Source: an uncultured Agathobacter sp.
GTDB taxonomy: Bacteria > Bacillota > Clostridia > Lachnospirales > Lachnospiraceae
Direction: 5' to 3'
Length of the DNA: 14,445 nucleotides
NCBI GenBank assembly: GCA_934316545.1
Contig: CAKRDT010000035.1
Location: 1-14,445, forward strand
Shown one piece after another: positions 1 through 8,445 of the stretch; position 1 is the stretch's first letter, and each line of letters opens with the position of its first letter. The translations under genes and the position numbers were made by a program. Below the pieces are notes generated by a model. That model did not search any database. It was given only the letters and a program-made list of their open reading frames with translations, and was not told the origin of the DNA.

Positions 1-33
1 TTTCAGCAAATTCTTGATTTGGGATAACTAGTG

Positions 34-104
34 TCAGCGTAGAAGCCCGCCACCGGGTCAGCCCAGCCGGAGCACGCTGCCACAGGAGTTTCGCAAACGC
101 CTAA
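34..104. repeat. Left arm of a 71-bp inverted repeat pair
   Basis: This block matches the reverse complement of 14326-14396 at 68 of 71 positions, and the three differences are all transitions. It is GC-rich compared with its flanks and can fold: CAGCGT at 35-40 pairs with ACGCTG at 74-79, and CCCG at 46-49 with CGGG at 54-57. Similarity continues outward at lower identity, since GCAAATTC at 6-13 matches the complement of 14420-14427, so the true unit probably reaches at least position 6. It ends 18 bases before the csoR ribosome binding site and so may lie in the csoR leader. No convincing promoter or CsoR operator was found in positions 1-121. I do not recognise the repeat family; a dispersed intergenic element is the likeliest reading. 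Confidence 0.85.
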
Positions 105-139
105 CAAGGGTTTGTTCAATGAAAGGAGGCATAATCCGA

Positions 140-445
140 ATGGAAAATGAGAACACTTGTCATTGTTGTAAGAAAAAGGATCGTTCCGACAAGGAACGCA
201 AGGATCTGATGAATCGTCTGAGCCGTATCGAGGGACAGATCCGCGGCATCAAGGGAATGGTGGAGAAGGATTGTTATTGTCCGGACATCATCACGCAGGT
301 GGCTGCGGCAAATGCGGCACTCAACAGTTTTAATAAAGCACTTCTCGCGGAGCATATCCGTACCTGCGTGGCGGATGGCATCCGAAACGGAGAGGACGAT
401 AAGGTGGATGAATTGGTGGCGATGCTTCAGAAGTTAATGAAATAG
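140..445 (+). CDS. csoR: CsoR-family Cu(I)-sensing transcriptional repressor
   Basis: This 101-residue protein is the usual size for CsoR, a small all-helical tetrameric repressor that leaves DNA when Cu(I) binds. The family core is visible: RLSRIEGQIRGIKGM at residues 26-40, and the ligand set C47, H72, C76 with the 25- and 4-residue spacing known for CsoR. The histidine argues for copper rather than the sulfide-sensing CstR branch. An extra CHCC cluster at residues 7-10 sits on the N-terminal tail. The start at 140 is chosen because AAAGGAGG at 122-129 lies 10 bases upstream; an in-frame ATG at 119 would place that site inside the gene. It is followed after 36 bases by copA, so it probably controls its own operon. 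The operator was not identified. Confidence 0.93.
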   Translation: MENENTCHCCKKKDRSDKERKDLMNRLSRIEGQIRGIKGMVEKDCYCPDIITQVAAANAALNSFNKALLAEHIRTCVADGIRNGEDDKVDELVAMLQKLMK

Positions 446-481
446 CTGCGGTGGGATAATAGAAAATGAGGTGGTGAAAAT

Positions 482-3094
482 ATGAAGCAGTACAATGTTA
501 CAGGCATGAGCTGTGCGGCATGTTCCGCCCGTGTCGAGAAAGCGGTGGGCAAAGTGCCGGGCGTTACAAGTTGTTCGGTGAGCCTGTTGACGAATTCCAT
601 GGGCGTGGAAGGAAGCGCTGCGGATCAGGAGATTATCGCGGCAGTTCAGGAAGCCGGATACGGTGCTTCGGTCAAGGGCAGTGAAAAATCAAATGCGCAG
701 ACAGGCGGCGCATACGCCGGGGCGGAGGAAGCACTCCGTGACCATGAGACGCCGATCCTTCGAAAACGCCTGATCACGTCGGTGGTATTTTTGATTGTAC
801 TTATGTATTTTTCGATGGGACATATGATGTGGGGCTGGCCGCTTCCGGCAGTGATGGCGGACAACCATGTGGCGATGGGACTTTTGCAGATGCTTTTGAC
901 CATTATCATCATGGTCATCAACCAGAAGTTCTTTGTAAGCGGATTCAAAAGCCTGCTTTACGGATCGCCGAACATGGACACGCTCGTAGCACTCGGTGCC
1001 GGAGCATCATTCGGGTACAGCACTTATGCGCTTTTTGCGATGACGGATGCGCAGATGCGCGGCAATATGGATGCGGTCATGTCCTACATGCATGAATTTT
1101 ATTTTGAGTCGGCGGCAATGATCCTGACGCTGATCACGGTCGGAAAGATGCTTGAGGCACACTCGAAGGGAAAGACAACGGATGCGCTCAAGAGCCTGAT
1201 GAAGCTTGCACCGAAGATGGCAACGCTCGTCCGCGACGGACAGGAAGTGACCGTATCCATCGATGAGGTGGCAAAAGGCGATATTTTCGTTGTTCGCCCG
1301 GGGGAGAATATTCCGGTCGACGGTGTGATCATCGAAGGAGACAGCGCGGTCAACGAGTCGGCTTTGACCGGCGAGAGCATTCCGGTGGACAAGGCGGCAG
1401 GCGACAAAGTCAGCGCAGCAACTGTCAACCAGTCGGGCTTCCTCCGCTGTGAGGCGACGCGTGTCGGCGAGGACACAACACTGGCACAGATTATCCAGAT
1501 GGTATCCGATGCGGCAGCAACGAAGGCGCCGATCGCAAAGATCGCGGACAAAGTATCCGGCATTTTTGTTCCGGCGGTTATCACGATCGCAGTCATTACG
1601 ATCATTGTCTGGCTCCTTGCGGGACAGACGATCGGCTTCGCACTGGCACGAGGCATCTCCGTACTTGTAATCAGTTGTCCGTGTGCGCTCGGACTTGCCA
1701 CTCCGGTTGCCATCGTGGTCGGAAACGGCATGGGCGCAAGAAACGGAATCTTATTCAAAAATGCGGTATCGCTTGAAAATGCCGGAAAGACACAGATTGT
1801 CGCTTTGGACAAGACAGGAACGATCACGAGTGGTGAGACGAAGGTAACGGATGTGCTTCCGGCAGAGGGCAGAAGCGAGGCAGAATTATTATCTCTTGCG
1901 GCAGCGCTTGAGGCGCGAAGCGAGCACCCGCTTGGGGCGGCAGTTATGCGCTATGTGGACGAGATCAAACAGTCTTACGGTCAGGTAAGAGACTTTCATG
2001 TATTATCTGGAAACGGATTGGAGGCGATGCTGGGTGATCGGAAGCTGCTCGGCGGAAGCTTAAAATATATGAGCAGTCAGGTTGCGGTGTCGGATGATGT
2101 GACAGCAAAGGCTGCCCGTCTTTCCGAAGAGGGAAAGACTCCTCTGTTTTTTGCGGAGGATGGTAAGCTGCTCGGCATGATTGCTGTGGCAGATACGATC
2201 AAGGAAGATTCGGCGGAAGCGGTTGCGGCGCTCCGCAACATGGGAATCCGCGTGGTCATGATCACCGGAGATAACGAGAAGACCGCGCGTGCCATCGGCG
2301 CACAGGCAGGCGTAGATGAAGTGATCGCAGGCGTTTTGCCGGAGGGCAAGGCGAGCGCGATCCGCAAACTAAAGGAACAGGGTAAGGTTGCGATGGTCGG
2401 TGACGGAATCAACGATGCACCGGCACTCACCGGCGCGGATACCGGTATCGCGATCGGCGCCGGAACGGATGTCGCGATCGATGCGGCGGATGTCGTATTG
2501 ATGAAGAGCCGCTTAAGCGATGTACCGGCAGCTATCCGTCTGAGCCGTGCGACACTGACAAACATTCACGAGAATCTGTTCTGGGCATTTTTCTACAACG
2601 TGATCGGAATCCCGCTTGCGGCGGGACTGTGGTATCCGCTTTTCCATATTAAGTTAAATCCGATGTTTGGAGCGGCTGCGATGAGTTTGTCCAGCTTCTG
2701 CGTTGTGACAAATGCGCTTAGGCTGAATCTGTTTCAGATGCACCAGCCGACCAGAAAAGAGCGAAATCATGTTACCGAAGCACATGCGGTGGAAGGCACC
2801 GGTGTGATTGCGATAAATCAGGAAACGCAGAATCATGCGGATCCGAACAAAGAGAGACAGAGCAAAGAAAGCGAGGAAAAAATTATGACAAAGACAATGA
2901 AGATCGAAGGTATGATGTGTGGACACTGTGAGGCAAGAGTGAAAAAGGCGCTCGAAGCACTTGCAGAGGTAAAGGAAGCAAAGGTCAGCCATGAGAGCGG
3001 CACCGCAGAGGTGATTCTTGAGAGCGAGGTTGCCGATGATGTGTTAAAGAAGGCTGTGGAGGATCAGGATTACAAGGTAACGGATATTCAGTAA
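482..3094 (+). CDS. copA: Cu(I)-exporting P1B-type ATPase CopA with N- and C-terminal metal-binding domains
   Basis: This 870-residue membrane ATPase pumps Cu(I) out of the cytoplasm. In order: an N-terminal HMA domain with GMSCAAC (C11, C14); membrane helices from about residue 95; the actuator TGES at 296-299; the membrane CPC motif at 399-401 that defines Cu/Ag transport; the phosphorylated D443 in DKTGT; the HP motif at 482-483; and GDGIND at 640-645. The ATPase core ends near residue 755. A charged linker (about 758-801) then leads to a second complete HMA domain with MCGHC (C813, C816), which resembles the free chaperone CopZ fused in frame. The start has GAGGTGG at 468-474, 7 bases upstream. 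The gene shares a transcript with csoR and ends before a strong terminator. Its base composition looks richer in GC than the lacZ region. Confidence 0.96.
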   Translation: MKQYNVTGMSCAACSARVEKAVGKVPGVTSCSVSLLTNSMGVEGSAADQEIIAAVQEAGYGASVKGSEKSNAQTGGAYAGAEEALRDHETPILRKRLITSVVFLIVLMYFSMGHMMWGWPLPAVMADNHVAMGLLQMLLTIIIMVINQKFFVSGFKSLLYGSPNMDTLVALGAGASFGYSTYALFAMTDAQMRGNMDAVMSYMHEFYFESAAMILTLITVGKMLEAHSKGKTTDALKSLMKLAPKMATLVRDGQEVTVSIDEVAKGDIFVVRPGENIPVDGVIIEGDSAVNESALTGESIPVDKAAGDKVSAATVNQSGFLRCEATRVGEDTTLAQIIQMVSDAAATKAPIAKIADKVSGIFVPAVITIAVITIIVWLLAGQTIGFALARGISVLVISCPCALGLATPVAIVVGNGMGARNGILFKNAVSLENAGKTQIVALDKTGTITSGETKVTDVLPAEGRSEAELLSLAAALEARSEHPLGAAVMRYVDEIKQSYGQVRDFHVLSGNGLEAMLGDRKLLGGSLKYMSSQVAVSDDVTAKAARLSEEGKTPLFFAEDGKLLGMIAVADTIKEDSAEAVAALRNMGIRVVMITGDNEKTARAIGAQAGVDEVIAGVLPEGKASAIRKLKEQGKVAMVGDGINDAPALTGADTGIAIGAGTDVAIDAADVVLMKSRLSDVPAAIRLSRATLTNIHENLFWAFFYNVIGIPLAAGLWYPLFHIKLNPMFGAAAMSLSSFCVVTNALRLNLFQMHQPTRKERNHVTEAHAVEGTGVIAINQETQNHADPNKERQSKESEEKIMTKTMKIEGMMCGHCEARVKKALEALAEVKEAKVSHESGTAEVILESEVADDVLKKAVEDQDYKVTDIQ
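2873..2887 (+). promoter_or_regulatory. Possible internal ribosome binding site and start for a free CopZ-like domain
   Basis: GAGGA at 2873-2877 lies 7 bases before an in-frame ATG at 2885, codon 802 of copA. Translation from here would give a 69-residue protein starting [19 protein letters not shown], which has the length and motif of a stand-alone CopZ copper chaperone. The site sits exactly at the boundary between the linker and the C-terminal HMA domain. Whether ribosomes use it cannot be told from sequence; purine-rich codons such as GAG and GAA can imitate such a site by chance. Confidence 0.4.
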
Positions 3095-3134
3095 AATTGA
3101 AATTACAAAGCGACAGGTAATGAAAATATTTGGA

Positions 3135-3186
3135 AAGGAACCATCTCTCGAAAGTAAGAACTTGTGAGAGATGGTTCCTTTATTTT
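3135..3186 (+). terminator. Strong intrinsic terminator after copA
   Basis: A perfect 15-bp stem, AAGGAACCATCTCTC at 3135-3149 and its complement at 3166-3180, encloses a 16-base loop in which AAGT and ACTT can pair again. The T-rich stretch TTTATTTT follows. It lies 40 bases after the copA stop and should end the csoR-copA transcript. A further inverted repeat (CTTTATTTT 3178-3186, AAAATAAAG 3189-3197) overlaps its tail. Confidence 0.9.
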
Positions 3187-3203
3187 GAAAAATAAAGTAC
3201 AAT
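3175..3203 (+). promoter_or_regulatory. Weak candidate promoter for the GH5 gene
   Basis: TACAAT at 3198-3203 matches the -10 consensus at five of six positions. The best -35 at 17 bases, TTCCTT at 3175-3180, is poor and lies inside the terminator's right arm. If used, transcription would begin near 3210, giving a leader of about 23 bases with AAGGGGGG at 3217-3224 as the ribosome binding site. Confidence 0.35.
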
Positions 3204-3232
3204 GAGGATAGAAAATAAGGGGGGAAAAGAAA

Positions 3233-4243
3233 ATGAAAACATGGCTTAAAAAATGTCTGACAGGAATCCTGATTGCAGCGCTTTGCCTGACGGGAATACC
3301 GGTCGGTGTACAAGCTGCAACAACGAAAAGCACATTGTCTGCACTGCATGTAGAAGGCACAAAACTGTGTGACCAGGATGGCAATGTCGTACAGCTTCGC
3401 GGTGTCAGCACGCATGGTTTATCATGGTTTCCTCAGTATGTCAACGATAAATATTTCAAGGAACTGCACGACAAATGGGGCGCGAACGTGGTGCGGCTTG
3501 CGATGTACACAGAAGAGTATAACGGTTACTGTTCGGGCGATGCGAACAACCGCAAGCAGCTGAAGGCGCTTGTGAAAAAAGGCGTAAAACTCGCGGCAAA
3601 AAATGATCTGTATGTGATCATCGACTGGCATATTCTGTCGGATGGAAACCCGAAGAAACATGTGAAAGCGTCTAAGGCTTTTTTCAAGGAGATGTCAAAG
3701 ACCTTCAAAGACTACGATAATGTACTCTATGAAATCTGCAATGAGCCGAACGGCGGAACGGACTGGAAGACCATCAAGTCGTACGCCAAGTCGGTAATTC
3801 CGGTAATCCGCAAGAACGACAAGGATGCCATCATCATTGTCGGAACACCGAACTGGTCACAGAAGGTTGATGAGGCTGTGGCAAGTCCGATCACGGGATA
3901 CGACAATCTGATGTACGCGTTTCATTTCTATGCCGGAACGCACAAGGCGGATATGCGAAAGACTTTGACGGACGCGGTCAAAAAGGGACTGCCGGTTTTT
4001 GTCACGGAGTTCGGTATCACGGATGCGAGCGGTTATGGCGGAATCGATAAAAAGGAAGCTGTCAAGTGGATCAAAGCACTCAATAAACGCGATATCAGTT
4101 ATGTGGCATGGAATGTTTCCAATAAAGACGAGGGTTCCGCGATGATCAAGAGTAGCTGCGCTAAGACGAGCGGATTGAAGCGGAGTGACCTCAGTACATC
4201 CGGCAAGTGGATCTACGATCTGCTCAGAAAGCATAAAAATTAG
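3233..4243 (+). CDS. Secreted GH5 family endoglucanase (cellulase-type)
   Basis: This 336-residue protein has a signal peptide (MKTWLKK, a hydrophobic core, then VQA-ATT with cleavage likely after A28), followed by one glycoside hydrolase family 5 barrel. Family landmarks are LRGVSTHGLSWF near the start, VIIDWHI in mid-barrel, the acid/base E171 in YEICNEP and the nucleophile E259 in VTEFG. It most resembles the bacterial endo-1,4-beta-glucanase branch of GH5, acting outside the cell on cellulose or other beta-glucans. Unlike many clostridial cellulases it has no carbohydrate-binding module, dockerin, sortase signal or surface-layer repeat, so it is probably released or loosely held. It stands alone between a terminator and a convergent gene. 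The exact substrate cannot be fixed from sequence. Confidence 0.92.
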   Translation: MKTWLKKCLTGILIAALCLTGIPVGVQAATTKSTLSALHVEGTKLCDQDGNVVQLRGVSTHGLSWFPQYVNDKYFKELHDKWGANVVRLAMYTEEYNGYCSGDANNRKQLKALVKKGVKLAAKNDLYVIIDWHILSDGNPKKHVKASKAFFKEMSKTFKDYDNVLYEICNEPNGGTDWKTIKSYAKSVIPVIRKNDKDAIIIVGTPNWSQKVDEAVASPITGYDNLMYAFHFYAGTHKADMRKTLTDAVKKGLPVFVTEFGITDASGYGGIDKKEAVKWIKALNKRDISYVAWNVSNKDEGSAMIKSSCAKTSGLKRSDLSTSGKWIYDLLRKHKN

Positions 4244-4279
4244 AAGTTCGGAGGCGCTTGCGTAAAATCGATGAATCAG

Positions 4280-4323
4280 GGAGCTGTAAAATATTTTCTT
4301 CGATGAACTTATTTTGCAGCTCC
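4280..4323. terminator. Hairpin between convergent genes, possible bidirectional terminator
   Basis: GGAGCTGTAAAATA at 4280-4293 pairs with TATTTTGCAGCTCC at 4310-4323, giving 13 Watson-Crick pairs and one G-T pair out of 14. It overlaps the last codons of the minus-strand AraC gene and starts 36 bases after the GH5 stop, the usual place for a shared terminator. Neither side has a clear run of T after the stem, so it may slow or end transcription weakly, or mainly protect 3' ends. Confidence 0.5.
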
Positions 4324-5175
4324 TTCTCTGTTTCGGTACTGCGTCGGCGAGAATCCTTTTTGTTTGTGAAAAAGCCGGCTGAAATAAAGTTGGTTATCAT
4401 ATCCTACAATGGACGCAATCTGGTTGATGGAGTATTCTGTTGTTTCCAGCAAAAGCTGCGCGTTATTGATGCGAAGAGAAACGATAAACTGCATTGGTGT
4501 CTGCCCGGTATATTTCTTGAAGTTGCGTATAAACCAACTGACACTCATGCCTCTTGAACTTGCATATTCCTCAATATTGATATTGCGATTGTAGTTTTCA
4601 TTAAAGTAGGAGGTGGCAATATCCATTTCTTTATCCAGATATTCATTTTTCAATACATGTTCTCGTTTTAGCTCGCGTTCAAAAATAATGAGGAGGTGAC
4701 GGAGCAGTAGTTCGAGCATTTCTTCGTAATCTTCCTGGCTTCTTTGAAATTCCAAAATAATTCGTTTAAATACCCGTTCGTATTCCAGTGAAGATCCTAC
4801 GGGATATATGTGCTTATCATCCTGAAATCCATACTTTTTTAAAATATTTTTCACTTCACTTCCGGTAAAATGAATCCAGTAAACATCCGTCTTATCTTTC
4901 CCGTAATATTCATATTTTTGCATTTCTTTTGGCTGATACAATACGATATTACCGGCAGGTACGATCGTTTCGTTGTCCGGTGTATCAAAATGAAAATGTC
5001 CGAGTCCGGATGCAATATAGATGATCTGGAAATCTTTTCGTCCTTTGGGACGATAGGTTGGCATCTTAGGATGTTCGGACAGACGATAGTTTCCGCAGCT
5101 TCCGACAACCAGAGGTCTGCTTTTGTCCTTAAAATCAATCAGAGAATGATTTAAATAACCGGTATTGATATACAT
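4309..5175 (-). CDS. AraC/XylS-family regulator of the divergent beta-galactosidase operon
   Basis: This 288-residue protein has an AraC-type cupin sensor domain in its N-terminal third (about residues 38-90, with FQIIYIASGLGHFHF and VPAGNIVLYQP) and a C-terminal double helix-turn-helix (about 184-286). The second helix-turn-helix carries the family signature INQIASIVGYDNQLYFSRLFHKQKG in outline. Such proteins bind a sugar and switch on a nearby catabolic operon. The ATG at 5175 is chosen because AAGGAGAA at 5190-5183 is 7 to 9 bases upstream; the in-frame TTG at 5181 is too close to that site. It diverges from lacZ across a short control region, so a beta-galactoside or its product is the likely effector. 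The ligand is inferred from context only. Confidence 0.9.
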   Translation of the reverse strand: MYINTGYLNHSLIDFKDKSRPLVVGSCGNYRLSEHPKMPTYRPKGRKDFQIIYIASGLGHFHFDTPDNETIVPAGNIVLYQPKEMQKYEYYGKDKTDVYWIHFTGSEVKNILKKYGFQDDKHIYPVGSSLEYERVFKRIILEFQRSQEDYEEMLELLLRHLLIIFERELKREHVLKNEYLDKEMDIATSYFNENYNRNINIEEYASSRGMSVSWFIRNFKKYTGQTPMQFIVSLRINNAQLLLETTEYSINQIASIVGYDNQLYFSRLFHKQKGFSPTQYRNREGAAK

Positions 5176-5196
5176 GAACAAGTTCTCCTTTTTTAC

Positions 5197-5225
5197 ATTG
5201 TATCATTTTGTGCATATTCTGTCCA
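5197..5225 (-). promoter_or_regulatory. Promoter of the AraC-family regulator gene
   Basis: On the minus strand, TGGACA (5225-5220) matches the -35 consensus at five of six positions. A 17-base spacer separates it from TACAAT (5202-5197), also five of six. Transcription would start near 5190, giving a very short leader of about 15 bases. The -35 coincides with the middle TGTNCAT box, which would let the regulator repress its own gene. Confidence 0.7.
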
Positions 5226-5236
5226 TTCCTGTTCAT
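5209..5236. promoter_or_regulatory. Three phased TGTNCAT boxes, likely AraC-regulator operator
   Basis: TGTGCAT (5209-5215), TGTCCAT (5220-5226) and TGTTCAT (5230-5236) form direct repeats with starts 11 and 10 bases apart, one helical turn each. AraC-family proteins contact successive major grooves with two helix-turn-helix units, so this spacing fits. The group covers the regulator's own -35 and ends 7 bases before the candidate lacZ -35, as expected for an activator of lacZ that represses itself. An inverted repeat (CATTTTG 5204-5210, CAAAATG 5252-5258) also brackets the region. Confidence 0.55.
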
Positions 5237-5243
5237 AGATATT

Positions 5244-5273
5244 TTGCGACTCAAAATGTATGATAAATATAGA
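5244..5273 (+). promoter_or_regulatory. Candidate lacZ operon promoter
   Basis: TTGCGA at 5244-5249 and TATAGA at 5268-5273 each match four of six consensus bases with an 18-base spacer. This is a weak promoter, as is usual for one that needs an activator. Transcription would start near 5280, leaving a leader of about 75 bases that includes the short ORF at 5287. Other AT-rich -10-like strings nearby make the exact position uncertain. Confidence 0.4.
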
Positions 5274-5286
5274 AATTGGAGGATAA

Positions 5287-5358
5287 ATGATAAAAACACA
5301 ATCAGAAAAATCCTCGTTGGAGAAAAATATTATGTATATGATGGAGGGCTTAAGATGA
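5287..5358 (+). CDS. 23-codon leader ORF overlapping the lacZ start
   Basis: ATG at 5287 is preceded by GGAGG at 5278-5282 with a 4-base gap. The frame stays open for 23 codons (peptide beginning MIKTQSEKSS and ending MMEGLR) and stops at TGA 5356-5358. That stop overlaps the lacZ start as ATGA, the classic arrangement for translational coupling. The lacZ ribosome binding site (GGAGGG 5343-5348) lies inside the leader ORF. No peptide family is recognised; the peptide is lysine/glutamate-rich with several methionines near its end. It could be a chance open frame, but the ribosome binding site and exact overlap together are suggestive. Confidence 0.4.
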   Translation: MIKTQSEKSSLEKNIMYMMEGLR

Positions 5359-8300
5359 TCGTACCGCGCTACTATGAAGATTTGGAAATGCTACACGATA
5401 ACGCAATGCCGACGAGAGCTTATTATATTCCGGCATCAATAAGAAAGGATGATCTTGTTGAAAATCGCGAAAGTTCCGATCGGTTTCAATTGTTAAACGG
5501 AGAATGGAATTTTAAATATTATAAAAGTATTTATGATGTGAAGGATGCTTTTTATCTGAACGGTTACGATACTTCAGAATTTGATAAGGCTACGGTTCCG
5601 GGGGTATGGCAGATGGCTGGATACGACATGCATCAATATACCAATATTCGTTATCCGTTTTCGTTTGATCCTCCGTATGTGCCACAGGATATTCCATGTG
5701 GGGTATATGTACACACGTTTACCTATCACAGGGAGGAGAAGGCTACGAGTGCTTTCCTGAATTTCGAGGGTGTAGACAGTTGCTTTTATGTCTGGATCAA
5801 TGGTCGATATGTCGGCTATAGTCAGGTATCGCATATGACCAGTGAATTTGATGTTACTTCTCTGTTAGAAGACGGAACGAATACGCTTGCGGTGCTCGTG
5901 TTGAAATGGTGTGACGGTTCTTACCTGGAGGATCAGGATAAATTCCGGATGAGCGGTATCTTTCGGGATGTGTACCTATTAAAAAGACCACAGAAATCCA
6001 TCTGGGACTACCGTATTACAACAAAGGTAGAGCAAGATAAAGCAATCGTAAAATTAAATCTTGCATACAGTGAACCAATTGAGACAGCAATTGACATTGA
6101 GGATCAAAGTGGTGCACTCGTTGCACATGGTGAAATAGAACAAGATGGATCGCTTGAATTTACCGTTTCGAATCCTGTGTTGTGGAACACGGAATCCCCG
6201 TATCTGTATACGGTGATTCTCTCAACGCCGGATGAGGTAATTGTAGATCATATTGGTTTCCGGACAATTGAAATTAAGGATGCGGTTCTTTATTTTAACG
6301 GCGAGAAGATTAAGTTCCGCGGCGTGAATCGCCATGACTCGGATCCGGAAACAGGATGTGTCATTGGCGTAGAACAGATCAAAAAAGATCTGACACTTAT
6401 GAAACAGCATAATTTTAATGCCATCCGATCAAGCCATTATCCGAATGCTCCGTATTTCTATCAGATGTGCGACAAATATGGTTTTATGGTTATTGACGAA
6501 GCCGATATTGAAGCACACGGACCATTTATGTTGTATCGAAAAGAAGATACCGACCGGAACCGTTTTCATCGTTGGAATGAAAAGATAGCGGATAATCCGG
6601 AGTGGGAGTATGCAATTGTGGATCGTGTGCAAAGGATGGTACAAAGGGACAAGAACCGCACCTGCATTGTGATGTGGTCGATGGGAAATGAGAGTGCTTA
6701 CGGATGTAATTTTGAAAAAGCGCTGGAGTGGACGAAAAGCTTTGACCCGGATCGCATTACGCAGTATGAGAGTGCGAGATATCGCAATTATGACAAAACG
6801 TATGATTACAAATATCTGGATCTGTATAGCCGCATGTACCCGGCTTTGACGGAGATTGACGAATATCTTGAAAAAGATGGAAGCAAACCGTTTCTACTCG
6901 TTGAATATTGCCACAGTATGGGAAACGGACCGGGAGATTTTGAGGACTATTTTCAGGCGATTCAAAAAGATGACAGAATGTGCGGTGGCTTTGTATGGGA
7001 ATGGTGCGACCATGCGATCGCACACGGCAAGGCGGATAACGGAAAAATCATTTATTATTACGGTGGAGATCATGGGGAGAGCATTCATGACGGTAATTTC
7101 TGCGTGGACGGATTGGTGTATCCGGATCGGACACCACATACCGGATTACTGGAATATAAAAATGTGTATCGTCCGGTAAGGGTGGTTTCCTACGATCAGG
7201 AAGACGGTACGTTACTTTTTCATAATTATATGGATTTCGACAATCTGAAGGATTTTGTGGAAATTGATTATGAAATGACACAGGACGGTCTGACGGTAGA
7301 GAAAGGAAGCGTTGAGAATCTTTCAGCTGCGCCACATAGTGATGGTAAGACCGAACTTAAATTACAGGTTCCGTCCGCCGGAAAAATTTATCTGAAATTT
7401 ATTTATATTTTAAAGAAAGAACTGCCGCTTTTGCAGAAGGGATATGTTTTAGGTTTTGAGGAAATTAAGCTTGAAAATCAAGACGGAAGAAATCAAAAGG
7501 TATTGGAGTGGGCGGAAAAAGAAGAAAGTGCAGGAACTATTATTGTAAAGGAAAGTGCGGAAAAAATTGAATTACAGGCAAACGCTTTTTCCTATACGCT
7601 GAATAAGCGGAACGGATTATTTGAAGACTTACAGTTTGCAGGAAGAAACTATCTGAATCATCCGATGGAATTGAATATCTGGAGAGCACCAACGGATAAC
7701 GATATGTATATAAAGTCTGAGTGGAAAAAGGCACATTATGACAAAGCTTATACACGGGCATACAACATTGAGGTGCTTCAGAACAAATATGGCGTTTTCA
7801 TCATGGAACATTTGGCTGTGGTTGCGGATACCGTTCAAAAAATTATGGATATTGAACTAACCTGGAAAATCGATGAAACCGGAAAAATCATTGCATCAAT
7901 TGAAGCTCAAAAAGATGAAGAGTTTCCGGATCTCCCTAGATTTGGTATCCGACTGTTTCTGGATAAGAAATTTGAGGATGTTGCCTATTATGGAATGGGA
8001 CCGCACGAGAGTTACAGAGACAAGCATCAGGCCACCAGTCATGGAATCTATCGTTCCAAAGTCACAGACCTGCATGAAGATTATATCCGTCCGCAGGAAA
8101 ACGGGAGCCACTATGATTGCGATTATGTAGAACTGACGAACGCGCAGTATGGATTTGCCATTGTCTCGGAAGATAGTTTTTCATTTAATGCTTCCTACTA
8201 TACACAGGAAGTATTGGAGCAGACGGAGCATAACTTTGAACTTGAAGAGAGCGACAGCACGGTATTATGCGTTGATTATGCATTAAACGGCATCGGCTCG

Positions 8301-8393
8301 AACAGTTGCGGACCTGTGGTATTGGATCAATATCGATTTAGCGAGAATGAATTCCGATTCCAATTGAAAATGGTTCCATATGTAAAGCGGTAA
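5355..8393 (+). CDS. lacZ: GH2 family beta-galactosidase (LacZ type)
   Basis: This 1012-residue cytoplasmic enzyme hydrolyses terminal beta-galactosides. It has the LacZ order: N-terminal sugar-binding domain (GEWNFKYY onward), immunoglobulin-like domain, catalytic barrel from about residue 320, and the C-terminal Bgal small-chain domain (RAPTDND at 777-783 and YYGMGPHESYRD). The acid/base is E446 in WSMGNESAYG and the nucleophile E517 in LVEYCHSMGNGPG. There is no signal peptide, so substrate must be imported, which fits the symporter 52 bases downstream. The ATG at 5355 is used because GGAGGG at 5343-5348 lies 6 bases upstream and family members begin close to PRYYEDL; the frame is open upstream to 5208 without another good site. 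Codon use is more AT-rich than in copA. Natural substrates could be lactose or plant or host galacto-oligosaccharides. Confidence 0.96.
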   Translation: MIVPRYYEDLEMLHDNAMPTRAYYIPASIRKDDLVENRESSDRFQLLNGEWNFKYYKSIYDVKDAFYLNGYDTSEFDKATVPGVWQMAGYDMHQYTNIRYPFSFDPPYVPQDIPCGVYVHTFTYHREEKATSAFLNFEGVDSCFYVWINGRYVGYSQVSHMTSEFDVTSLLEDGTNTLAVLVLKWCDGSYLEDQDKFRMSGIFRDVYLLKRPQKSIWDYRITTKVEQDKAIVKLNLAYSEPIETAIDIEDQSGALVAHGEIEQDGSLEFTVSNPVLWNTESPYLYTVILSTPDEVIVDHIGFRTIEIKDAVLYFNGEKIKFRGVNRHDSDPETGCVIGVEQIKKDLTLMKQHNFNAIRSSHYPNAPYFYQMCDKYGFMVIDEADIEAHGPFMLYRKEDTDRNRFHRWNEKIADNPEWEYAIVDRVQRMVQRDKNRTCIVMWSMGNESAYGCNFEKALEWTKSFDPDRITQYESARYRNYDKTYDYKYLDLYSRMYPALTEIDEYLEKDGSKPFLLVEYCHSMGNGPGDFEDYFQAIQKDDRMCGGFVWEWCDHAIAHGKADNGKIIYYYGGDHGESIHDGNFCVDGLVYPDRTPHTGLLEYKNVYRPVRVVSYDQEDGTLLFHNYMDFDNLKDFVEIDYEMTQDGLTVEKGSVENLSAAPHSDGKTELKLQVPSAGKIYLKFIYILKKELPLLQKGYVLGFEEIKLENQDGRNQKVLEWAEKEESAGTIIVKESAEKIELQANAFSYTLNKRNGLFEDLQFAGRNYLNHPMELNIWRAPTDNDMYIKSEWKKAHYDKAYTRAYNIEVLQNKYGVFIMEHLAVVADTVQKIMDIELTWKIDETGKIIASIEAQKDEEFPDLPRFGIRLFLDKKFEDVAYYGMGPHESYRDKHQATSHGIYRSKVTDLHEDYIRPQENGSHYDCDYVELTNAQYGFAIVSEDSFSFNASYYTQEVLEQTEHNFELEESDSTVLCVDYALNGIGSNSCGPVVLDQYRFSENEFRFQLKMVPYVKR

Positions 8394-8445
8394 TATAAAA
8401 CAGTTGATAACAAAGTAAACAGGTAGGGATAAAGGAGAAGTTCTA

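Noticed and set aside
34..104. IS200/IS605-type end, because of the string GCGTAGAAGCCC before a small hairpin
   Set aside because: Similarity between the two copies continues well past the hairpin, no transposase or TnpB is present, and the match is a short string from memory. Not enough to call a mobile element.
34..104. A cobalamin or other riboswitch in front of csoR
   Set aside because: GCC/CCGG-rich strings look superficially similar but no B12 box or other known aptamer core could be laid out, and the same sequence appears in the opposite setting at 14326-14396.
1099..1827. Long open frame antisense to copA (242 codons)
   Set aside because: It is the shadow of GC-rich copA codons, has no ribosome binding site and a low-complexity Ser/Thr/Ala composition.
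5208..5354. A 49-residue N-terminal extension of LacZ
   Set aside because: The added stretch overlaps the operator and promoter region, has no ribosome binding site and no family similarity; GGAGGG at 5343-5348 points to the ATG at 5355.
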